Source of the DNA: Apostichopus japonicus
Lineage: Eukaryota; Echinodermata; Holothuroidea; Aspidochirotida; Stichopodidae
Length of the DNA stretch: 64,000 nt
Direction: 5' to 3'
Assembly: GCF_037975245.1 (NCBI RefSeq)
Contig: NC_092571.1
Coordinates: forward strand, 5,106,001-5,170,000
A program made the translations under genes and the position numbers. Of this stretch, positions 44,732-59,400 are shown piece by piece. Each line of letters opens with the position of its first letter. Position 1 is the first letter of the stretch. The notes under the pieces were generated by a model. It was not told the origin of the DNA and searched no databases. It saw only the letters and a program-made list of their open reading frames with translations.

Positions 44732-45603
44732 TGCGGTACCGATCAATCGAATGTGCGGTATTGATCAATCGAATGTTCGGTACCGATAATCGAATGTTCG
44801 GTACCGTACCGATGAATCGAATGTGCGGTTCCGATCAATCGAATGTGCGGTACCGATGAATCGAATGTGCGGTACCGATCAATCGAATGTGCGGTACCGA
44901 TCAATCGAATGTGCGGTACCGATCATTCGAATATTCGTTACCGATCAATCGAATGTGCGGTATTGATCAATCGAATGTTCGGTACCGATCAATCGAATGT
45001 TCGGTACCGATCAATCGAATGTGCGGTACCGATCGATCAATCAAATGTGCGGTACCGATCAATAGAATATTCGGTACCCATCAATCGAATGTTCGGTACC
45101 GATCAATCGATTGTGCGGTACAGATCAATCGAATGTTCGGTACCGATCAATCGAATGTTCGGTACCGTACCGATGAATCGAATGTGCGGTTCCGATCAAT
45201 CGAATGTGCGGTACCGATCAATCGAATGTGAGGTACCGATCAATCGAATGTGCGGTACCGATCAATCGAATGTTCGATACCGATCAATCGAATGTGCGGT
45301 AACGAACAATCGAATGTTCGGTACCGATCAATCGAATGTGCGGTACCGATCAATCGAATGTGCGGTACCGATCAATCGAATGTGCGGTACCGATCAATCG
45401 AATGTGCGGTACCGATCAATCGAATGTGCGGTACCGATCAACTAATGTGCGATACCGAACAATCGAATGTTCGATACCGTACCGATCAATCGAATGTGCG
45501 GTACCGATCAATCGAATGTGCTGTACCGATCAATCGAATGTTCGATACCGATCAATCGAATGTTCGGTATTGATCAATCGAATGTGCGGTACCGATCAAT
45601 CGA
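44553..45603 (+). repeat. 1,051-bp tandem duplication, first copy
   Basis: This block and the next share variant order at a constant 1,051-bp offset: GGGACCGATCATTCAAATATT, GATAATCG, GGTTCCGATC, GATCATTCGAATATTCG, GATCGATCAATCAAATG, CCATCAATCG, GGTACAGATC, GTGAGGTACC, GGTAACGAAC, CAACTAATG (45439, 46490) and GTGCTGTACC. Its left part overlaps the end of the 2,741-bp second copy. Confidence 0.8.
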
Positions 45604-46654
45604 ATGTTCGTTACCGATCAATCGAATGTGCGGGACCGATCATTCAAATATTCGCTACCGATCAATCGAATGTGCGGTATTGATCAATCGAATGTTCGGT
45701 ACCGATCAATCGAATGTTCGGTACCGATCAATCGAATGTGCGGTACCGATCAATCGAATGTGCGGTACCGATCAATCGAATGTGCGGTACCGATCAATCG
45801 AATGTGCGGTACCGATCAATCGAATGTGCGGTACCGATAATCGAATGTTCGGTACCGTACCGATGAATCGAATGTGCGGTTCCGATCAATCGAATGTGCG
45901 GTACCGATGAATCGAATGTGCGGTACCGATCAATCGAATGTGCGGTACCGATCAATCGAATGTGCGGTACCGATCATTCGAATATTCGTTACCGATCAAT
46001 CGAATGTGCGGTATTGATCAATCGAATGTTCGGTACCGATCAATCGAATGTTCGGTACCGATCAATCGAATGTGCGGTACCGATCGATCAATCAAATGTG
46101 CGGTACCGATCAATAGAATATTCGGTACCCATCAATCGAATGTTCGGTACCGATCAATCGATTGTGCGGTACAGATCAATCGAATGTTCGGTACCGATCA
46201 ATCGAATGTTCGGTACCGTACCGATGAATCGAATGTGCGGTTCCGATCAATCGAATGTGCGGTACCGATCAATCGAATGTGAGGTACCGATCAATCGAAT
46301 GTGCGGTACCGATCAATCGAATGTTCGATACCGATCAATCGAATGTGCGGTAACGAACAATCGAATGTTCGGTACCGATCAATCGAATGTGCGGTACCGA
46401 TGAATCGAATGTGCGGTACCGATCAATCGAATGTGCGGTACCGATCAATCGAATGTGCGGTACCGATCAATCGAATGTGCGGTACCGATCAACTAATGTG
46501 CGATACCGAACAATCGAATGTTCGATACCGTACCGATCAATCGAATGTGCGGTACCGATCAATCGAATGTGCTGTACCGATCAATCGAATGTTCGATACC
46601 GATCAATCGAATGTGCGGTACCGATCAATCGAATATGCGGTATTGATCAATCGA
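45604..46654 (+). repeat. 1,051-bp tandem duplication, second copy
   Basis: Partner of 44553-45603 at 1,051 bp. The few differences include TTCGCTACCGATC near 45651, where the first copy has TTCGTTACC, and a GATGAATCG monomer near 46399, where the first copy has GATCAATCG. Beyond it, shortened or rearranged versions of the same 1-kb unit continue through the rest of the array. Confidence 0.75.
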
Positions 46655-49600
46655 ATGTGCGGTACCGATCAATCGAATGTTCGTTACCGATCAATCGAAT
46701 GTGCGGTACCGATCATTCGAATATTCGTTACCGATCAATCGAATGTGCGGTATTGATCAATCGAATGTTCGGTACCGATCAATCGAATGTGCGGTACCGA
46801 TCAATCGAATGTGCGGTACCGATCAATCGAATGTGCGGTACCGTACCGATGAATCGAATGTGCGGTTCCGATCAATCGAATGTTCGGTACCGATCAATCG
46901 AATGTGCGGTACCGATTAATCGAATGTGCGGTACCGATCAATCGAATGTGAGGTACCGATCAATCGAATGTGCGGTACCGATCAATCGAATGTTCGATAC
47001 CGATCAATCGAATGTGCGGTAACGAACAATCGAATGTTCGGTACCGATCAATCGAATGTGCGGTACCGATCAATCGAATGTGCGGTACCGATCAATCGAA
47101 TGTGCGGTACCGATCAATCGAATGTGCGGTACCGATCAATCGAATGTGCGGTACCGATCAATCGAATGTGCTGTACCGATCAATCGAATGTTCGATACCG
47201 ATCAATCGAATGTGCGGTACCGATCAATCGAATATTCGGTATTGATCAATCGAATGTGCGGTACCGATCAATCGAATGTTCGTTACCGATCAATCGAATG
47301 TGCGGTACCGATCATTCGAATATTCGTTACCGATCAATCGAATGTGCGGTATTGATCAATCGAATGTTCGGTACCGATCAATCGAATGTTCGGTACCGAT
47401 CAATCGAATGTGCGGTACCGATCAATCGAATGTGCGGTACCGATCAATCGAATGTGCGGTACCGATCAATCGAATGTGCGGTACCGATTATCGAATGTTC
47501 GGTACCGTACCGATGAATCGAATGTGCGGTTCCGATCAATCGAATGTGCGGTACCGATGAGTCGAATGTGCGGTACCGATCAATCGAATGTGCGGTACCG
47601 ATCAATCGAATGTGCGGTACCGATCATTCGAATATTCGTTACCGATCAATCGAATGTGCGGTATTGATCAATCGAATGTTCGGTACCGATCAATCGAATG
47701 TTCGGTACCGATCAATCGAATGTGCGGTACCGATCGATCAATCAAATGTGCGGTACCGATCAATAGAATATTCGGTACCCATCAATCGAATGTTCGGTAC
47801 CGATCAATCGATTGTGCGGTACAGATCAATCGAATGTTCGGTACCGATCAATCGAATGTTCGGTACCGTACCGATGAATCGAATGTGCGGTACCGATCAA
47901 TCGAATGTGCGGTACCGATCAATCGAATGTGCGGTACCGATCATTCGAATATTCGTTACCGATCAATCGAATGTGCGGTATTGATCAATCGAATGTGCGG
48001 TACCGATTAATCGAATGTGCGGTACCGATCAATCGAATGTTCGGTACCGATCAATCGAATGTACGGTACCGATCAATCGAATGTTCGATACCGATCAATC
48101 GAATGTGCGGTACCGTACCGATGAATCGAATGTGCGGTTCCGATCAATCGAATGTTCGGTACCGATCAATCGAATGTGCGGTACCGATTAATCGAATGTG
48201 CGGTACCGATCAATCGAATGTGAGGTACCGATCAATCGAATGTGCGGTACCGATCAATCGAATGTTCGATACCGATCAATCGAATGTGCGGTAACGAACA
48301 ATCGAATGTTCGGTACCGATCAATCGAATGTGCGGTACCGATGAATCGAATGTGCGGTACCGATCAATCGAATGTGCGGTACCGATCAATCGAATGTGCG
48401 GTACCGATCAATCGAATGTGCGGTACCGATCAACTAATGTGCGATACCGAACAATCGAATGTTCGATACCGTACCGATCAATCGAATGTGCGGTACCGAT
48501 CAATCGAATGTGCTGTACCGATCAATCGAATGTTCGATACCGATCAATCGAATGTGCGGTACCGATCAATCGAATATTCGGTATTGATCAATCGAATGTG
48601 CGGTACCGATCAATCGAATGTTCGTTACCGATCAATCGAATGTGCGGTACCGATCATTCGAATATTCGTTACCGATCAATCGAATGTGCGGTATTGATCA
48701 ATCGAATGTTCGGTACCGATCAATCGAATGTTCGGTACCGATCAATCGAATGTGCGGTACCGATCAATCGAATGTGCGGTACCGATCAATCGAATGTGCG
48801 GTACCGATCAATCGAATGTGCGGTACCGATAATCGAATGTTCGGTACCGTACCGATGAATCGAATGTGCGGTTCCGATCAATCGAATGTGCGGTACCGAT
48901 GAGTCGAATGTGCGGTACCGATCAATCGAATGTGCGGTACCGATCAATCGAATGTGCGGTACCGATCATTCGAATATTCGTTACCGATCAATCGAATGTG
49001 CGGTATTGATCAATCGAATGTTCGGTACCGATCAATCGAATGTTCGGTACCAATCAATCGAATGTGCGGTACCGATCGATCAATCAAATGTGCGGTACCG
49101 ATCAATAGAATATTCGGTACCCATCAATCGAATGTTCGGTACCGATCAATCGATTGTGCGGTACAGATCAATCGAATGTTCGGTACCGATCAATCGAATG
49201 TTCGGTACCGTACCGATGAATCGAATGTGCGGTACCGATCAATCGAATGTGCGGTACCGATCAATCGAATGTGCGGTACCGATCATTCGAATATTCGTTA
49301 CCGATCAATCGAATGTGCGGTATTGATCAATCGAATGTGCGGTACCGATTAATCGAATGTGCGGTACCGATCAATCGAATGTTCGGTACCGATCAATCGA
49401 ATGTACGGTACCGATCAATCGAATGTTCGATACCGATCAATCGAATGTGCGGTACCGATGAATCGAATGTGCGGTACCGATCAATCGAATGTGCGGTACC
49501 GATCAATCGAATGTGCGGTACCGATCAACTAATGTGCGATACCGAACAATCGAATGTTCGATACCGTACCGATCAATCGAATGTGCGGTACCGATCAATC

Positions 49601-52600
49601 GAATGTGCTGTACCGATCAATCGAATGTTCGATACCGATCAATCGAATGTGCGGTACCGATCAATCGAATATGCGGTATTGATCAATCGAATGTGCGGTA
49701 CCGATCAATCGAATGTTCGTTACCGATCAATCGAATGTGCGGTACCGATCATTCGAATATTCGTTACCGATCAATCGAATGTGAGGTATTGATCAATCGA
49801 ATGTTCGGTACCGATCAATCGAATGTGCGGTACCGATCAATCGAATGTGCGGTACCGATCAATCGAATGTGCGGTACCGATCAATCGAATGTGCGGTACC
49901 GATAATCGAATGTTCGGTACCGTACCGATGAATCGAATGTGCGGTACCGATCAATCGAATGTGCGGTACCGATCAATCGAATGTGCGGTACCGATCATTC
50001 GAATATTCGTTACCGATCAATCGAATGTGCGGTATTGATCAATCGAATGTTCGGTACCGATCAATCGAATGTTCGGTACCGATCAATCGAATGTGCGGTA
50101 CCGATCAATCGAATGTGCGGTACCGATCAATAGAATATTCGGTACCCATCAATCGAATGTTCGGTACCGATCAATCGATTGTGCGGTACCGATGAATCGA
50201 ATGTTCGGTACCGATCAATCGAATGTTCGGTACCGTACCGATAATTCGAATGTGCGGTTCCGATCAATCGAATGTTCGGTACCGATCAATCGAATGTGCG
50301 GTACCGATTAATCGAATGTGCGGTACCGATCAATCGAATGTGAGGTACCGATCAATCGAATGTGCGATACCGAACAATCGAATGTTCGATACCGTACCGA
50401 TCAATCGAATGTGCGGTACCGATCAATCGAATGTGCTGTACCGATCAATCGAATGTTCGATACCGATCAATCGAATGTGCGGTACCGATCAATCGAATAT
50501 TCGGTATTGATCAATCGAATGTGCGGTACCGATCAATCGAATGTTCGTTACCGATCAATCGAATGTGCGGGACCGATCATTCAAATATTCGTTACCGATC
50601 AATCGAATGTGCGGTATTGATCAATCGAATGTTCGGTACCGATCAATCGAATGTTCCGTACCGATCAATCGAATGTGCGGTACCGATCAATCGAATGTGC
50701 GGTACAGATCAATCGAATGTGCGGTACCGATCAATCGAATGTGCGGTACCGATCAATCGAATGTGCGGTACCGATAATCGAATGTTCGGTACCGTACCGA
50801 TGAATCGAATGTGCGGTTCCGATCAATCGAATGTGCGGTACCGATTAATCGAATGTGCGGTACCGATCAATCGAATGTGCGGTACCGATCAATCGAATGT
50901 GCGGTACCGATCATTCGAATATTCGTTACCGATCAATCGAATGTGCGGTATTGATCAATCGAATGTTCGGTACCGATCAATCGAATGTTCGGTACCGATC
51001 AATCGAATGTGCGGTACCGATCGATCAATCAAATGTGCGGTACCGATCAATAGAATATTCGGTACCCATCAATCGAATGTTCGGTACCGATCAATCGATT
51101 GTGCGGTACAGATCAATCGAATGTTCGGTACCGATCAATCGAATGTTCGGTACCGTACCGATGAATCGAATGTGCGGTTCCGATCAATCGAATGTGCGGT
51201 ACCGATCAATCGAATGTGAGGTACCGATCAATCGAATGTGCGGTACCGATCAATCGAATGTTCGATACCGATCAATCGAATGTGCGGTAACGAACAATCG
51301 AATGTTCGGTACCGATCAATCGAATGTGCGGTACCGATGAATCGAATGTGCGGTACCGATCAATCGAATGTGCGGTACCGATCAATCGAATGTGCGGTAC
51401 CGATCAATCGAATGTGCGGTACCGATCAACTAATGTGCGATACCGAACAATCGAATGTTCGATACCGTACCGATCAATCGAATGTGCGGTACCGATCAAT
51501 CGAATGTGCTGTACCGATCAATCGAATGTTCGATACCGATCAATCGAATGTGCGGTACCGATCAATCGAATATGCGGTATTGATCAATCGAATGTGCGGT
51601 ACCGATCAATCGAATGTTCGTTACCGATCAATCGAATGTGCGGTACCGATCAATCGAATGTGCGGTACCGATAATCGAATGTTCGATACCGTACCGATGA
51701 ATCGAATGTGCGGTTCCGATCAATCGAATGTGCGGTACCGATGAGTCGAATGTGCGGTACCGATCAATCGAATGTGCGGTACCGATCAATCGAATGTGCG
51801 GTACCGATCATTCGAATATTCGTTACCGATCAATCGAATGTACGGTATTGATCAATCGAATGTTCGGTACCGATCAATCGAATGTTCGGTACCGATCAAT
51901 CGAATGTGCGGTACCGATCGATCAATCAAATGTGCGGTACCGATCAATAGAATATTCGGTACCCATCAATCGAATGTTCGGTACCGATCAATCGATTGTG
52001 CGGTACAGATCAATCGAATGTTCGGTACCGATCAATCGAATGTTCGGTACCGTACCGATGAATCGAATGTGCGGTACCGATCAATCGAATGTGCGGTACC
52101 GATCAATCGAATGTGCGGTACCGATCATTCGAATATTCGTTACCGATCAATCGAATGTGCGGTATTGATCAATCGAATGTGCGGTACCGATTAATCGAAT
52201 GTGCGGTACCGATCAATCGAATGTTCGGTACCGATCAATCGAATGTACGGTACCGATCAATCGAATGTTCGATACCGATCAATCGAATGTGCGGTAACGA
52301 ACAATCGAATGTTCGGTACCGATCAATCGAATGTGCGTTACCGATGAATCGAATGTGCGGTACCGATCAATCGAATGTGCGGTACCGATCAATCGAATGT
52401 GCGGTACCGATCAACTAATGTGCGATACCGAACAATCGAATGTTCGATACCGTACCGATCAATCGAATGTGCGGTACCGATCAATCGAATGTGCTGTACC
52501 GATCAATCGAATGTTCGATACCGATCAATCGAATGTGCGGTACCGATCAATCGAATATGCGGTATTGATCAATCGAATGTGCGGTACCGATCAATCGAAT

Positions 52601-52824
52601 GTTCGTTACCGATCAATCGAATGTGCGGTACCGATCATTCGAATATTCGTTACCGATCAATCGAATGTGAGGTATTGATCAATCGAATGTTCGGTACCGA
52701 TCAATCGAATGTGCGGTACCGATCAATCGAATGTGCGGTACCGATCAATCGAATGTGCGGTACCGATCAATCGAATGTGCGGTACCGATAATCGAATGTT
52801 CGGTACCGTACCGATGAATCGAAT

Positions 52825-55800
52825 GTGCGGTACCGATCAATCGAATGTGCGGTACCGATCAATCGAATGTGCGGTACCGATCATTCGAATATTCGTTACC
52901 GATCAATCGAATGTGCGGTATTGATCAATCGAATGTTCGGTACCGATCAATCGAATGTTCGGTACCGATCAATCGAATGTGCGGTACCGATCAATCGAAT
53001 GTGCGGTACCGATCAATAGAATATTCGGTACCCATCAATCGAATGTTCGGTACCGATCAATCGATTGTGCGGTACCGATGAATCGAATGTTCGGTACCGA
53101 TCAATCGAATGTTCGGTACCGTACCGATAATTCGAATGTGCGGTTCCGATCAATCGAATGTGCGGTACCGATCAATCGAATGTGCGGTACCGATTAATCG
53201 AATGTGCGGTACCGATCAATCGAATGTGAGGTACCGATCAATCGAATGTGCGGTACCGATCAATCGAATGTTCGATACCGATCAATCGAATGTGCGGTAA
53301 CGAACAATCGAATGTTCGGTACCGATCAATCGAATGTGCGGTACCGATCAATCGAATGTGCGGTACCGATCAATCGAATGTGCGGTACCGATCAATCGAA
53401 TGTGCGGTACCGATCAATCGAATGTGCGGTACCGATCAACTAATGTGCGATACCGAACAATCGAATGTTCGATACCGTACCGATCAATCGAATGTGCGGT
53501 ACCGATCAATCGAATGTGCTGTACCGATCAATCGAATGTTCGATACCGATCAATCGAATGTGCGGTACCGATCAATCGAATATTCGGTATTGATCAATCG
53601 AATGTGCGGTACCGATCAATCGAATGTTCGTTACCGATCAATCGAATGTGCGGGACCGATCATTCAAATATTCGTTACCGATCAATCGAATGTGCGGTAT
53701 TGATCAATCGAATGTTCGGTACCGATCAATCGAATGTTCGGTACCGATCAATCGAATGTGCGGTACCGATCAATCGAATGTGCGGTACCGATCAATCGAA
53801 TGTGCGGTACCGATCAATCGAATGTGCGGTACCGATCAATCGAATGTGCGGTACCGATAATCGAATGTTCGGTACCGTACCGATGAATCGAATGTGCGGT
53901 TCCGATCAATCGAATGTGCGGTACCGATGAATCGAATGTGCGGTACCGATCAATCGAATGTGCGGTACCGATCAATCGAATGTGCGGTACCGATCGATCA
54001 ATCAAATGTGCGGTACCGATGAATAGAATATTCGGTACCCATCAATCGAATGTTCGGTACCGATCAATCGATTGTGCGGTACAGATCAATCGAATGTTCG
54101 GTACCGATCAATCGAATGTTCGGTACCGTACCGATGAATCGAATGTGCGGTTCCGATCAATCGAATGTGCGGTACCGATCAATCGAATGTGAGGTACCGA
54201 TCAATCGAATGTGCGGTACCGATCAATCAAATGTTCGATACCGATCAATCGAATGTGCGGTAACGAACAATCGAATGTTCGGTACCGATCAATCGAATGT
54301 GCGGTACCGATGAATCGAATGTGCGGTACCGATCAATCGAATGTGCGGTACCGATCAATCGAATGTGCGGTACCGATCAATCGAATGTGCGGTACCGATC
54401 AACTAATGTGCGATACCGAACAATCGAATGTTCGATACCGTACCGATCAATCGAATGTGCGGTACCGATCAATCGAATGTGCTGTACCGATCAATCGAAT
54501 GTTCGATACCGATCAATCGAATGTGCGGTACCGATCAATCGAATATGCGGTATTGATCAATCGAATGTGCGGTACCGATCAATCGAATGTTCGTTACCGA
54601 TCAATCGAATGTGCGGTACCGATCATTCGAATATTCGTTACCGATCAATCGAATGTGCGGTATTGATCAATCGAATGTTCGGTACCGATCAATCGAATGT
54701 GCGGTACCGATCAATCGAATGTGCGGTACCGATCAATCGAATGTGCGGTACCGTACCGATGAATCGAATGTGCGGTTCCGATCAATCGAATGTTCGGTAC
54801 CGATCAATCGAATGTGCGGTACCGATTAATCGAATGTGCGGTACCCATCAATCGAATGTGAGGTACCGATCAATCGAATGTGCGGTACCGATCAATCGAA
54901 TGTTCGATACCGATCAATCGAATGTGTGGTAACGAACAATCGAATGTTCGGTACCGATCAATCGAATGTGCGGTACCGATCAATCGAATGTGCGGTACCG
55001 ATCAATCGAATGTGCGGTACCGATCAATCGAATGTGCGGTACCGATCAATCGAATGTTCGATACCGTACCGATCAATCGAATGTGCGGTACCGATCAATC
55101 GAATGTGCTGTACCGATCAATCGAATGTTCGATACCGATCAATCGAATGTGCGGTACCGATCAATCGAATATTCGGTATTGATCAATCGAATGTGCGGTA
55201 CCGATCAATCGAATGTTCGTTACCGATCAATCGAATGTGCGGTACCGATCATTCGAATATTCGTTACCGATCAATCGAATGTGCGGTATTGATCAATCGA
55301 ATGTTCGGTACCGATCAATCGAATGTTCGGTACCGATCAATCGAATGTGCGGTACCGATCAATCGAATGTGCGGTACCGATCAATCGAATGTGCGGTACC
55401 GATCAATCGAATGTGCGGTACCGATAATCGAATGTTCGGTACCGTACCGATGAATCGAATGTGCGGTTCCGATCAATCGAATGTGCGGTACCGATGAGTC
55501 GAATGTGCGGTACCGATCAATCGAATGTGCGGTACCGATCAATCGAATGTGCGGTACCGATCATTCGAATATTCGTTACCGATCAATCGAATGTGCGGTA
55601 TTGATCAATCGAATGTTCGGTACCGATCAATCGAATGTTCGGTACCGTACCGATGAATCGAATGTGCGGTACCGATCAATCGAATGTGCGGTACCGATCA
55701 ATCGAATGTGCGGTACCGATCATTCGAATATTCGTTACCGATCAATCGAATGTGCGGTATTGATCAATCGAATGTGCGGTACCGATTAATCGAATGTGCG

Positions 55801-56419
55801 GTACCGATCAATCGAATGTTCGGTACCGATCAATCGAATGTACGGTACCGATCAATCGAATTTTCGATACCGATCAATCGAATGTGCGGTAACGAACAAT
55901 CGAATGTTCGGTACCGATCAATCGAATGTGCGGTACCGATGAATCGAATGTGCGGTACCGATCAATCGAATGTGCGGTACCGATCAATCGAATGTGCGGT
56001 ACCGATCAACTAATGTGCGATACCGAACAATCGAATGTTCGATACCGTACCGATCAATCGAATGTGCGGTACCGATCAATCGAATGTGCTGTACCGATCA
56101 ATCGAATGTTCGATACCGATCAATCGAATGTGCGGTACCGATCAATCGAATATGCGGTATTGATCAATCGAATGTGCGGTACCGATCAATCGAATGTTCG
56201 TTACCGATCAATCGAATGTGCGGTACCGATCATTCGAATATTCGTTACCGATCAATCGAATGTGAGGTATTGATCAATCGAATGTTCGGTACCGATCAAT
56301 CGAATGTGCGGTACCGATCAATCGAATGTGCGGTACCGATCAATCGAATGTGCGGTACCGATCAATCGAATGTGCGGTACCGATAATCGAATGTTCGGTA
56401 CCGTACCGATGAATCGAAT
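52825..56419 (+). repeat. 3.6-3.9-kb higher-order repeat, penultimate copy
   Basis: The variant order from 52825 repeats from 56420. The offset is 3,595 bp for the first part, 3,660 bp near 54211, 3,703 bp near 55213 and 3,883 bp near 55926, so the later copy gained about 290 bp in steps. A related earlier block starts near 49939 (offset 2,886 bp to 52825). The unit is built from several of the 1-kb modules seen at 44.5-46.6 kb. Confidence 0.7.
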
Positions 56420-59400
56420 GTGCGGTACCGATCAATCGAATGTGCGGTACCGATCAATCGAATGTGCGGTACCGATCATTCGAATATTCGTTACCGATCA
56501 ATCGAATGTGCGGTATTGATCAATCGAATGTTCGGTACCGATCAATCGAATGTTCGGTACCGATCAATCGAATGTGCGGTACCGATCAATCGAATGTGCG
56601 GTACCGATCAATAGAATATTCGGTACCCATCAATCGAATGTTCGGTACCGATCAATCGATTGTGCGGTACCGATCAATCGAATGTTTGGTACCGATCAAT
56701 CGAATGTTCGGTACCGTACCGATAATTCGAATGTGCGGTTCCGATCAATCGAATGTTCGGTACCGATCAATCGAATGTGCGGTACCGATTAATCGAATGT
56801 GCGGTACCGATCAATCGAATGTGAGGTACCGATCAATCGAATGTGCGGTACCGATCAATCGAATGTTCGATACCGATCAATCGAATGTGCGGTAACGAAC
56901 AATCGAATGTTCGGTACCGATCAATCGAATGTGCGGTACCGATCAATCGAATGTGCGGTACCGATCAATCGAATGTGCGGTACCGATCAATCGAATGTGC
57001 GGTACCGATCAATCGAATGTGCGGTACCGATCAACTAATGTGCGATACCGAACAATCGAATGTTCGATACCGTACCGATCAATCGAATGTGCGGTACCGA
57101 TCAATCGAATGTGCTGTACCGATCAATCGAATGTTCGATACCGATCAATCGAATGTGCGGTACCGATCAATCGAATATTCGGTATTGATCAATCGAATGT
57201 GCGGTACCGATCAATCGAATGTTCGTTACCGATCAATCGAATGTGCGGGACCGATCATTCAAATATTCATTACCGATCAATCGAATGTGCGGTATTGATC
57301 AATCGAATGTTCGGTACCGATCAATCGAATGTTCGGTACCGATCAATCGAATGTGCGGTACCGATCAATCGAATGTGCGGTACCGATCAATCGAATGTGC
57401 GGTACCGATCAATCGAATGTGCGGTACCGATCAATCGAATGTGCGGTACCGATAATCGAATGTTCGGTACCGTACCGATGAATCGAATGTGCGGTTCCGA
57501 TCAATCGAATGTGCGGTACCGATGAATCGAACGAATGTGCGGTACCGATCAATCGAATGTGCGGTACCGATCAATCGAATGTGCGGTACCGATCATTCGA
57601 ATATTCGTTACCGATCAATCGAATGTGCGGTATTGATCAATCGAATGTTCGGTACCGATCAATCGAATGTTCGGTACCGATCAATCGAATGTGCGGTACC
57701 GATCGATCAATCAAATGTGCGGTACCGATCAATAGAATATTAGGTACCCATCAATCGAATGTTCGGTACCGATCAATCGATTGTGCGGTACAGATCAATC
57801 GAATGTGCGGTACCGATCAATCGAATGTGCGGTACCGATCAATCGAATGTGAGGTACCGATCAATCGAATGTGCGGTACCGATCAATCGAATGTTCGATA
57901 CCGATCAATCGAATGTGCGGTAACGAACAATCGAATGTTCGGTACCGATCAATCGAATGTGCGGTACCGATGAATCGAATGTGCGGTACCGATCAATCGA
58001 ATGTGCGGTACCGATCAATCGAATGTGCGGTACCGATCAATCGAATGTGCGGTACCGATCAACTAATGTGCGATACCGAACAATCGAATGTTCGATACCG
58101 TACCGATCAATCGAATGTGCGGTACCGATCAATCGAATGTGCTGTACCGATCAATCGAATGTTCGATACCGATCAATCGAATGTGCGGTACCGATCAATC
58201 GAATATGCGGTATTGATCAATCGAATGTGCGGTACCGATCAATCGAATGTTCGTTACCGATCAATCGAATGTGCGGTACCGATCATTCGAATATTCGTTA
58301 CCGATCAATCGAATGTGCGGTATTGATCAATCGAATGTTCGGTACCGATCAATCGAATGTGCGGTACCGATCAATCGAATGTGCGGTACCGATCAATCGA
58401 ATGTGCGGTACCGTACCGATGAATCGAATGTGCGGTTCCGATCAATCGAATGTTCGGTACCGATCAATCGAATGTGCGGTACCGATTAATCGAATGTGCG
58501 GTACCGATCAATCGAATGTGAGGTACCGATCAATCGAATGTGCGGTACCGATCAATCGAATGTTCGATACCGATCAATCGAATGTGCGGTAACGAACAAT
58601 CGAATGTTCGGTACCGATCAATCGAATGTGCGGTACCGATCAATCGAATGTGCGGTACCGATCAATCGAATGTGCGGTACCGATCAATCGAATGTGCGGT
58701 ACCGATCAATCGAATGTGCGGTACCGATCAACTAATGTGCGATACCGAACAATCGAATGTTCGATACCGTACCGATCAATCGAATGTGCGGTACCGATCA
58801 ATCGAATGTGCTGTACCGATCAATCGAATGTTCGATACCGATCAATCGAATGTGCGGTACCGATCAATCGAATATTCGGTATTGATCAATCGAATGTGCG
58901 GTACCGATCAATCGAATGTTCGTTACCGATCAATCGAATGTGCGGTACCGATCATTCGAATATTCGTTACCGATCAATCGAATGTGCGGTATTGATCAAT
59001 CGAATGTTCGGTACCGATCAATCGAATGTTCGGTACCGATCAATCGAATGTGCGGTACCGATCAATCGAATGTGCGGTACCGATCAATCGAATGTGCGGT
59101 ACCGATCAATCGAATGTGCGGTACCGATAATCGAATGTTCGGTACCGTACCGATGAATCGAATGTGCGGTTCCGATCAATCGAATGTGCGGTACCGATGA
59201 GTCGAATGTGCGGTACCGATCAATCGAATGTGCGGTACCGATCAATCGAATGTGCGGTACCGATCATTCGAATATTCGTTACCGATCAATCGAATGTGCG
59301 GTATTGATCAATCGAATGTTCGGTACCGATCAATCGAATGTTCGGTACCGATCAATCGAATGTGCGGTACCGATCGATCAATCAAATGTGCGGTACCGAT